A stretch of 64,000 nt of DNA from Hyaloscypha bicolor E. Taxonomy: Eukaryota > Ascomycota > Leotiomycetes > Helotiales > Hyaloscyphaceae. The stretch spans positions 741,542 through 805,541 of the forward strand of contig NW_020194519.1 in assembly GCF_002865645.1 (NCBI RefSeq), in the 5' to 3' direction. A program made the translations under genes and the position numbers. How positions within the stretch are numbered: position 1 is the first letter of the stretch; each line of letters begins with the position of its first letter. This document shows, piece by piece, positions 25,904 to 34,041 of this stretch. The notes beneath the pieces were generated by a model. It had not been told where the DNA came from. It searched no databases and worked only from the letters and a program-made list of their open reading frames with translations.

Positions 25904-26914
25904 CTAGAGCTTGTCCACTGGTGGGGCGCCTGGACCATGTCTCCCGAGCAAAACAGCTTCCATTTGCGTCAAGTCCTCCAAGTTTTCCTCCGCCAGATCT
26001 TTCTGCCCGTCAACCCTCTGTGCAGCAGGCATCCAAGATTGCCCGCTTGCCCAAATAGAGCCTCCATTCAACCAGGGCAGTCCCATTTGTTGACTGTTCT
26101 CCTCGATGTCATGTCGCTGATTTGGTCTGAAGATGATGCGCGAACCACCGTTACCGACGATAGAAAGGCCGCCTAGTGTCGTTGCCCTGATTCGCAGGGC
26201 CATGGAGAACTGAGCCTGGTCTGCGTGCCGCACAATGACAGCAAACTTGAGCCGCTCATATACCCCACTCTTGCTTGCTTCGTTCTCGTTGACCGTCCAT
26301 CGAACCCGTATCGCCCCCTCCCCGATCAGACAGCCATGGAGCAGATGTGCACTTTCTTTTGGCTTACTCAGCGACCAAGTTGCTGAGATGTTGGTAGTGG
26401 TGATGGGAGGAAGGCTACCGGAGACCGAGAAGCCGTAAGTTTCCGCGATACTTCGGACGTGACCACGAATGAGCCTTGGGTAGAATTCGCAGATGAGAGG
26501 CCCAGCGGAGCTCCCCTCGTCGTCGACCGACGCGTCTGCTCTCGGCTGCTCTGCCTGGAATAAGGCTTCTACATTCGCCTTACGAAAGCGGAACCAGCTT
26601 CGATTTCTGGGACAGAAATCGACGGAAAACAAAATGAGGCAAGCCCGTTGACCCTGAAAAGACCCAAAAGTAACTCTTTCTAGCCGTGCGGAGAACTCAG
26701 ATCGGGCTAGTTGTCCTTCCTCAAGCAGCTGTTGCTCATTCTCCCTATGTAAAGCAGTCTTCCTTCGGGCGTCTGAGTTCTCATCCCGAAAGCTTGCGAG
26801 TTGCTCTTTTCGGTTCACGTCCTCCTCCAATGTGTACAAGAAGGTTGGTCCGCCGTTAGAATCAAGTGTAGATTCGTCAGCCCACATTTTAGCGTCTGAT
26901 TCAGGCTCACACAT
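25904..26914 (-). CDS. Uncharacterised 336-aa fungal protein, divergent partner of the CHAT gene
   Basis: Intact single-exon frame. The nearest true ATG is at 26912-26914, giving MCEPESDAK; the next in-frame ATG (MWADES) is also possible. I cannot assign a named domain. Visible parts are an acidic N-terminus, a charged helical stretch with coiled-coil character (about residues 30-70), and a central beta-rich region. That region contains CLILFSVDFCPRNRSWFRFR, EFYPRLIRGHV, HLLHG, VRWTVNENE, FAVIVRH and ATTLGGLS, a pattern I associate with conserved hypothetical proteins of filamentous fungi (from memory, unverified). An acidic tail follows. There is no signal peptide or membrane segment. Codon use and composition match the CHAT gene. 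The two genes are transcribed divergently from a 349 bp gap, suggesting co-regulation and a shared function. It could be a substrate or regulator of the CHAT protein (inference). Confidence 0.8.
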   Translation of the reverse strand: MCEPESDAKMWADESTLDSNGGPTFLYTLEEDVNRKEQLASFRDENSDARRKTALHRENEQQLLEEGQLARSEFSARLERVTFGSFQGQRACLILFSVDFCPRNRSWFRFRKANVEALFQAEQPRADASVDDEGSSAGPLICEFYPRLIRGHVRSIAETYGFSVSGSLPPITTTNISATWSLSKPKESAHLLHGCLIGEGAIRVRWTVNENEASKSGVYERLKFAVIVRHADQAQFSMALRIRATTLGGLSIVGNGGSRIIFRPNQRHDIEENSQQMGLPWLNGGSIWASGQSWMPAAQRVDGQKDLAEENLEDLTQMEAVLLGRHGPGAPPVDKL

Positions 26915-27263
26915 AGTGAACAAAAAGATATAGTACTATCAGCTTAGCAAATTGTGAAGATTGTTAGAAATGATGTCGGTGCTGCGAGTTGGCAGAACTT
27001 GCACGCAGAACAAAAACGATTCTGTCTAAAGTGGCCTGAGCCCAGTGTGAGAAGTTGTTCTCTATTTTACGCTGACCCGCAGAACATCATAGCACGATCT
27101 CTCGTTGACCAATGCGGTGCTGCCCGAGGCAGGAGCAACTGGAGCTGAGCTGAGGGGTGTTATGATTCTGCCGCACTTGTCCTCCAAAACGATGCCTGCT
27201 GCGACCTGCGATAGAATACACAGTCGATTTCTTCTCGCCCAAGATCGAAGTTGAGAGTTCGGC
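26915..27263. promoter_or_regulatory. Divergent promoter region shared by the hypothetical and CHAT genes
   Basis: The 349 bp between the two start codons must carry both promoters. A CCAAT box lies at 27109-27113, about 150 bp upstream of the CHAT start. No clear TATA element or repeat was seen. The composition is normal and un-RIPed. Confidence 0.5.
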
Positions 27264-30200
27264 ATGGAGAATCTAAGCCTGCGTTCAAAATTTGGCCGTC
27301 CGAGTGGTGCGAACTACCCCCAAGGTAGGATCACCAAACCTTGTCAGTGAACCGAGAATAACGAATGATTTGATCAGTAGGAGCAATTCCTGCACCTCTA
27401 GTGCCAGTAGTCAATGGCCGATTCCGATCTTTGTACGACACGTTGGACGAAGACACAGTCTTGAAACTGGACAGAGCGGTTTTGTATGGCAATGTTGGGG
27501 CTTTTGAGGACGCACTGGCCCTTATCGCATCCATTGCTCCAGAACTGCAATGCAGCGGCGTTGTATCTGTCGAGCATAGCTTGATACTCTGGAATCAAGG
27601 GGAATATCTGCAAGCAGCCGAAATACTCAGAAGGGCCATTGCCTTTGCAAGAAGGGAGGGGAAAGATGTTGACTCGCATAGCATTCACACCTTGATACGG
27701 CTGTTGCTGGGCCACGTGGAATATAAAACCGAAGGCGATTTTACTGCTGCACGAGACAGCATGCGTGAAACCAGGGAATGGCTTCAGAATGTGGCGATAG
27801 AAAAGCTGGACGATGTACAGGTAGGTTGCACCTTTGACGGGAACTTTGTGCAATGGACTTGGCTCAACTTTGCACAGATATACGCATTGTACCGATACTA
27901 CCTGCACATTGATTGCGCTTCTCCACATCTAGGATTCAAATCCGAACACTTCACGGTCATACCTCATATCGAGGAAGCAGCCGAGGGAAGCCGTTTAAGC
28001 AATCTGCGGCAATTTCTACAAAACCAAGGCCGCTTGAGTGAAAGCTACAGAATACTGGCGGTCGAAATCAACCACTTGCTAGAAGAAGTGACAAAGCAGG
28101 ACTCCATTCAATCATTCCTGAGCTATTGCTCGCCGTTGGATTCAGAGCCTGTCTGGTTTGTTGAAGGCCAGGCCAGATTGCTCTTAGCAGTATCGTTCCG
28201 ACTTTCTGGGAAAATTGATCAAGCAGATGAACAATTTCGAAAGTCACGGAAATTATTTCAAGAGGCGCCGGTTCCAGAAGGTCTGAATCACTTGGAGCTC
28301 ACTGTCCGACTGGAAGAGTTGAGTCATACCGGGGACGATCCTCAGATAAGCTTGACCAAATGGGTCCGGTTCTTAGAAGATGATTCTGCTCTACTGCATA
28401 ATTCAGCAAAATCCACAGTGCTTCAGAATATAGTCAACACAGCGGAAGAGATACTCAAGTCCTCTGAAAACTCTGAGGTCAGAGGAATGTTTTGGAGGTT
28501 TTATCGACAGATTGAGGCCTTCTTCGAAAAAACCGGGCAATTGGCTTCGCTTTATCTCTATCGAATATCGGCGAACCAAGTGGCCTTTTCCTCTGGAGAA
28601 TTTGGTTCTATCCTGCTGTGGCATGATAAGTTCGATAAGAAACACCCTCGTTTTAATTCGTCACTACACTTGCGTCTCTGGTTTTCCCAGAAATTGAACA
28701 TATGTCAAAAAGCGGGAGACACTGAAGGGACCTTTCAAACAATGGGAGAACTCAATAAGTTATTCAAGGATGGAACAGAATTTTGGGGCAACGCAGATGG
28801 AGAGAGAAATGACACTTCTACCGCCCCCTTCCTTCAGAACCCGCATCTTAACGGGTTGCACCCAGAGTGGTCGAACGATCGCTGCATACGGATTGATGAG
28901 CACTGGCTATTAAGAGACCACAAGACAGATTCAGGGAGTGTGGAAAATGACTTTTCTACTTTTGTACTTGGAAGTCAGAACCTGGGTACCAAGAGTGCGA
29001 ATTCCCGATATCGGACTGTGCTAAGATGGCTTCGAGAGGCTGTCGATAGCCAAGAGATCGTTCAAGAAGAATTGGAGCAAATTCTTCTATTAGATACAGA
29101 ATCAAGCACTGAAATCGATGCAAAAACCCTATTGCAGGAGATCACCACGGAAGGGCTAGCCGAGCGGCTTTCCCGGCTGTCGACAACTCGGTGGATAGGG
29201 ACGTTTGAAAAACTCTCGAACTGGCTTTTGAAGAAGAGCAAGCAACCAGAGGTTCAACGACACCACCTGCTTGTATTCTTAGCACATGAATTCATAGTGG
29301 CAGGTTCCGCCGAGGCGAAAATTGAGGGGACGAAACGGCTACTCGATTTGATACCACAACTCAATCAAACAGCAACACAGAGTTTCAGTATCACGGACCT
29401 TAGGAACAATTTGGCATCGGCAATGCGTGTCAGATTGAATATTTTGTCACAAGAACAAGGGATCCCATGCGCTTTGGAAAACGAGAAGTCGGAGGAATTT
29501 CTTGAAATACTCGGTCTTTTCGAAACATCTTTGCAAGAGAACCGCGACAGCGGAGACTTGCAGCGGCAGTATCACAACCTCCAATGGATTGCCGGTCTGT
29601 GCTTTGGTCCAGCTGTAAGGCTCCAACCGTTATCCCTGTACCGGTTTTTTGACTCCTTTTATACCGCCGAAGCTATTGCTCAAAAGCATGTCCAATCTTG
29701 GGCTGGACTTACTGGACGTTCCAAGGTGCACAAAATGCTCTTGGCAACTGAACTGGCCAACAAATTCGACTTGACGCTTCAAGGAATCCGCATTTGCCTG
29801 AACTTCTCTCCATCCAATGAGCAGGAAGGAAATATTCGCATATGGCACCTAATTCAAAACATGAAGTCGAGAGGCTTTGGTTGGCTGATGAATGCTTATA
29901 CTTTGGCTCCAAAAGAAACGGGTCTCCGAACTTTGGAAAAGCTCACATCTTCAGAGTGGGTTCCGATGGTTAGTTTTGATGACATGAGGTTCATTGCAGA
30001 TGATTCTTGCAGTGATGTCGTGTTCGTGGACTGGTCTGGCGAACTCGATTATGACGGATTGAGTCCGCCTCTTTTAGTCACATGCTACCAAGGGTGTGCG
30101 CCAAACATATGGTCTACCAAAATGAGTTGGAGAGAAGTTCACGACGTGATTGACAAGTTCGCTTCGCTAGGGACAGAAGACTTGAAGGCGAAAGACGCGG

Positions 30201-32035
30201 ATGAGCTTCTGAAACAGCTGCAACCCTTGGTACAGCCTCTTGCACATGCTACTAAGCCTGGTCAGACATTAGTCTTCTGTCCCGCAGGCAATTTGCATCG
30301 GATCCCGCTACATGCCTTGGAACTTGATGGAGATGTCTTGATTCAGCGAAATCCCATCGTTTATTGTAGCAGCCTGACAGCGCTAAAAGCCGCATTTCAA
30401 TCCAGGAAACAGTACGAGTCGCGTGGAGGCAGCCTATCCCGGGAGTCTGGTGACGTAGGAGAAAAGTGGAAGGCTTCCTTATTCGGCGGATCCGCACAGG
30501 CCTTTACATCTCTTCAATCCCTTGGTAACAAGTTCAAGGCCCAATCTTTTTCGGGAGACTCTTTTACGGCTTCCAACTTTCGCTCGGAGATTTCTTCTGG
30601 GACCGACCTTCTGCACTACCATGGCCACGGCGAATTCACGGACGAAGACCCGTCGAAGCAGTGTTTGTTATTTGGCCATGGCGATGAGTCTCTCACTATC
30701 GATGACATCTACGACCTCTCGCCCGCCCCACGCTCTTATCATGCGACGCTTCTTGCATGCGGCAGTGGTTTGTCGAGAACAAACCTGAGCAACGACGTCA
30801 TTGGCCTTGTTCCTGCATTTCTCTATTCCGGAGCTGCATCAACTGTGTCGACTCTCTGGAAGTTTGACGACAGTGATGCGGCATTATTCTCTGACCTTTT
30901 TTACTCTTCATTCAACATGTCGCTGAGCGGCCAAGACGAAATCAGGGTCGATCTCGCAAAAGCCCTACAGTCCGCCGTACTTGCCATCAGAGAAAGGAAA
31001 CCTGAGTTGTACCATTGGGCGCCGTTCGTGTTACACGGGCATTGGATGTTCAAGGCCAGAAGCAGGGGTTCTCGCTCTGAGGAGCCTAAAGAACCAGGAC
31101 AAGTACAAAGTGGTGGAGATGGTGAATCGACAAGCAAAGAGGAGTGTGAGAAGTTGCTAGGGGAGGAGAATCTCGACACCCTAGCGAATCTTACTATCTC
31201 AGCAGTAATGTTGCAAGATCAGGGCAAGTACAAAGAAGCAGAAGAGATGAATCGACGAGTACTGAATGGGAAAGAGAAGGTTCTAGGGAAGGGGCATCTG
31301 GAAACACTGATCAGCGTTACTAACTTAGGAGTTGTGTTGCAGAGTCAGGGTAAATATGCGGAGGCAGAGGCAATGCAACGACGAGCACTGGAGGGGCTTG
31401 AGTCGAAACCGGGAAAGCAGCATCCCGTTACATTGACATGTATGGGCAGACTGGCATTGGTACTACAGGATGAGTGCAAGTACAGAGAGGCAGAAGCATT
31501 GAATCAACAAGTACTAGAAGGATATGAGAAGGTACTCGGGATGGACCATCCGGATACACTGGCATGCATCAATAATCAAGCATTGGTGCTACAGAAGCTG
31601 TGCAAGTATGAAGAAGCGGAAACAACATATCGACAGTTGCTACAGAGATACGAGAAGGCACTAGGGAAGGAGCATCCACACAATTTGATAAGCATCGGTA
31701 ACCTGGCAGTGGTGCTGCAACTTCAGGGCAAATATGAAGAGGCAGAAGCAACGAGCCGAGATGCACTGAAGGGAAGCGAAAAGACACTAGGGATGGACCA
31801 TCCGAATACGCTGATGAGCGTCTGCAGCCTCGCCTCTTTGCTCCACCTTAGGAAACAGTACGACGCTTCCTCCGACTTGTATCAGAGAGCATCCGATGGT
31901 TTTGAGATAGCTCTTGGACCAAGCCACCCGAGGACTATTGCATGCAATAACGGTTACAATTCATTGAGACAGGAGATGACAATTCTGGAAGCTGACAGCT
32001 TATCGGATGGACTGAACCGTATGCGCACCCTGTAA
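27264..32035 (+). CDS. CHAT-domain (caspase-like) protease with N- and C-terminal TPR regions
   Basis: Putative cysteine protease of the CHAT family (clan CD, relative of caspases and separase). The frame is open from 27402 to the stop at 32033-32035, but its 5' end has no ATG. I place the start at 27264 (GGCATGG), with exon 1 encoding MENLSLRSKFGRP and onward, and an intron at 27325-27401 (GTAGGA to CTCTAG) that joins in frame. A second, stopless 57 nt intron is possible at 27821-27877. Product about 1545-1564 aa. The N-terminal two thirds is helical and TPR-like (AEILRRAIAFAR). The CHAT domain spans about 30240-31060 with LLHYHGHGEF (catalytic His probably 30626-30628) and LLACGSG (catalytic Cys 30758-30760), plus the closing APFVLHG. 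From 31159 six kinesin-light-chain-type TPRs of 42 residues follow, each with LG-xx-HP-xTL. No signal peptide or membrane segment. Both catalytic residues are present, so it is probably active. Confidence 0.9.
31159..31950 (+). repeat. TPR-coding tandem repeat, 126 bp period
   Basis: In-frame 42-codon units inside the CHAT gene. The LG-xx-HP-xTL marker recurs at 31159, 31285, 31411, 31537, 31663, 31789 and 31915, exactly 126 bp apart. Middles read QGKYEEAE. This TPR type is common as the sensor part of fungal NLRs, and near-identical units can gain or lose copies by unequal exchange. Confidence 0.92.
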
Positions 32036-32548
32036 GTCTATCTCAGAGCGGTTTACAACATGTACATATGCTAAAAACGAGCCTTTGCTAATTATAAATA
32101 CCGTTTAGGCCTGCGTCCGACTCAAATTTGACAGATGGACCTTGACCTTAACGTTTTGAAATGTGACGATACGTGGGCTGTAGGATGATTCTGGTCCCGT
32201 GACTAATTACGTATTTAGCTCAGGTCAGCTAGGAGTGGGGCTACATAGGGCCAGGCCCTAAACAGCTAATAGGAATAAATCAAATCAAGTCAAATCAAAT
32301 CAATCAATCAATCAGCGTACCCCACGGCCTCCTAGCTTCACCTACAAGCCCAACACGTGATAACTGGGGAATTTTGCTTAACTTGCACGTGATCACCTAC
32401 GAGCATCTTCTATCTCTATATTAACGAATCGTCCGCACAAAACGGTCACCGGCACGTGATCGCCCGTAAGGTCCGTGCCAGCACACCAAACGGTTCTACG
32501 TCCTTAACTCTCTTAATTCCTCCTCACGGCTCTCAATTCCTCCCTAAA
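32036..32548. other. Intergenic region with AATC microsatellite and three CACGTGAT motifs
   Basis: Holds the 3' flank of the CHAT gene. A short (AAATC/AATC) microsatellite lies at about 32277-32315. Three identical CACGTGAT words (32354-32361, 32386-32393, 32453-32460) lie upstream of the zinc-finger relic. CACGTG is the E-box bound by bHLH factors, so these may be its promoter elements or part of a mobile-element end. No gene was seen. Confidence 0.6.
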
Positions 32549-33346
32549 ATGGACCCCGACTACGATTTTAACTTCTTAGACTCTTTACCTACACCAGCTT
32601 TTGTCCAACGTGCCGTGCCCGTCGATTCACGTTAGACACGCCTTGCCCGAGCTGCGAACGACGGGAAGAAGTACGACAAAACCCCTCCCTTCCTCTTGAA
32701 CGCTTCCGTTGCTCTAAATGCAAGTGTTTTCGACTAATTACGGACTATCCTTTGAATTCGCGGGACTTCCGGGCCGTAACGTGCTCCGCGTGCCACGCCC
32801 GTCGACGTGACGAATATCGTGAGAAGAAGGGGGAGCCGGTTTCAAAGGAGGGACGGGTCCGGCGGTTTAAACGGGCACAACGGGTCGTGGAAAAGGCCTT
32901 GCGGGCACGGATACGGAGAGAGGAGGCACGAGAGCGGGTAGTAAAAGCACAGGAGAGAGCGGAGTGGTGGGAGCGAACGGGACAAGAGCTTTGGAGAGAG
33001 GCTATACGTAAGGGAGAGGACCCGCGGACACAGGGTTGGGAGGAAGCTATACGTGCGAGGGAGGGTCCGCGAGAAGAGGAACGGACGGAGGAACGGATAG
33101 GAGAGAGCTGGGAGGGTGCAACGAACGGGGAAGAGGGCTCTGCAGGTGAGAGCGAGGCTTGGGAAGGCCCGCAAGATGGCTTGGGGGGGGGGTAGGCCAG
33201 CAAGAGGACAGGGACGTGGATACGGATCGGGGGGAGAGTATAGGGGGTTCTACGCGTTCGCAAAAGAGCTGGGAGGGTTCTATAACCCCGGTAAATAGCC
33301 CGCAAGACCAGTTTTGCTCCTCTTGCAATCAAAAGAAGCCTCTTAC
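32549..33346 (+). pseudogene. CxxC zinc-finger ORF, frameshifted and cut by a Gypsy LTR
   Basis: Starts MDPDYDFNFLDSLPTPAF at an ATG in good context (AAAATGG). An in-frame TAG at 32633-32635 is followed by a shift of frame near 32700. The next frame carries RCSKCKCFR and, after a spacer, TCSACHARR, a CxxC/CxxC zinc knuckle, then a long Arg/Glu-rich, probably helical segment. A run of ten G at 33183-33192 shifts the frame again, after which QFCSSCNQKKPL is read. That is the start of a second CxxC finger, cut off at 33347 by the LTR. Function is unknown; the layout suggests a nucleic-acid-binding protein of a dispersed fungal family. All frames antisense to it are shadows. Confidence 0.6.
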
Positions 33347-33588
33347 TGTGACGGCACGTACAAAGGGATGCTAAGGAACGGGCGGTAAGGCCGGAGATTC
33401 CTGATCTTGTAGTAGATTGCCTATGAACGAAGGATCTAAAGCTAAGGAGAGAAGAAGAGAAGAGAGAGAAAGGACTATGGAGGCTCGTATATATACAAGG
33501 GGCCTCTACGTGAGTCGCTTCCTGAGACGGGCTCAGGAAGCCTCAGGGGGTAGTCAGGTGAAAGTCAGGTGACGACAGAATCGTCACA
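33347..33588 (-). repeat. LTR of a Ty3/Gypsy retrotransposon (3' LTR, minus orientation)
   Basis: The 242 bp sequence begins and ends with the 7 bp inverted repeat TGTGACG/CGTCACA, giving TG...CA ends. It abuts the pol gene: the pol stop codon overlaps the LTR start, and a polypurine tract (AAA plus twelve G on the minus strand, 33592-33606) lies immediately upstream. A TATATATA box near 33488-33496 may be the LTR promoter. It sits inside the zinc-finger relic. The other LTR is absent from the window. Confidence 0.88.
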
Positions 33589-34041
33589 TTACCCCCCCCC
33601 CCCTTTGAAAAAAGCTTGCCCTCAAGCTTCTAGACATCTCTCTACTATCTTCCAGCTCCTCGTATGAGTCTGCGCCCTCTTCCCACTTCCGAATCCAGGT
33701 ATTCAGGAGCGCCGGAGGCCCTGGTAGGCTCTGATTTGCTAAGTGGAAGTCCCGTAGCTTGTGAGGTGAGTACTTAAAATCAGCTGCTGGGTACCACTCT
33801 GGGTCTTCGTCACATCCCACCCACTTAGCCCTGTAATGCAAGGTCTTATAGGTCTTGCGTACGGCAATTATCTCCTCTACTTCCCATTCCTGATCCTCTG
33901 TTACTTGGATCGGTGGCGGAGGGTCGTTTTGCTGTCCGGGTAATGGGTCTTGGGCCGCCTTGCGTAGCCTGTCTAGAGAACACAGGGTGTATTTTCCTAG
34001 ACTCTGGTAGCTTAACCTCGTACGAGTGTCCAACTTGTCTG
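33584..34041 (-). pseudogene. Gypsy pol C-terminus with chromodomain (chromovirus), truncated
   Basis: The minus-strand frame gives the end of a Ty3/Gypsy integrase: [15 protein letters not shown] and KIHPVFS at the start, then after a frameshift near 33975 [12 protein letters not shown], and a chromodomain ([38 protein letters not shown]). Chromodomains steer such elements to methylated-histone chromatin. It ends RGGGVM at the LTR. The 5' side is missing: the sequence stops at about 34041, exactly where the helicase gene resumes, so gag, protease, reverse transcriptase and most of integrase are lost. It is un-RIPed, so it is either recent or a protected low-copy fragment. Confidence 0.93.

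Larger units (their letters stand above)
21849..34041. mobile_element. 12.2 kb insertion splitting the helicase gene; Starship-like candidate
   Basis: The helicase reads GKSTF up to 21848 and GVAIIKALL from about 34042, which fits the family spacing GKS-x-x-GV, so the DNA between is foreign. Contents in order: hairpin at the left edge, inward-facing DUF3435 gene, a divergent intact gene pair (hypothetical plus CHAT/TPR), a CxxC zinc-finger ORF relic, and a truncated Gypsy element whose internal pol sequence touches the right edge. A DUF3435 gene at one end reading toward cargo is the Starship plan, although this would be small for one. No convincing target duplication is visible; ACTT occurs at both edges (21843 and 34033) but using it would break the helicase frame. 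A nested or partly deleted element is possible. Confidence 0.65.

Noticed and set aside
32745..33332. 195-codon and shorter minus-strand frames
   Set aside because: Shadows of the Arg/Glu-rich zinc-finger ORF; composition is the antisense of the R/E codons (Ser/Pro/Leu-rich).
21843..34036. ACTT as a target-site duplication of the 12.2 kb insertion
   Set aside because: The word is present at both edges, but joining there leaves seven nucleotides between the Thr and Val codons and breaks the helicase frame; the right-hand copy is also explained by the Gypsy integrase sequence.
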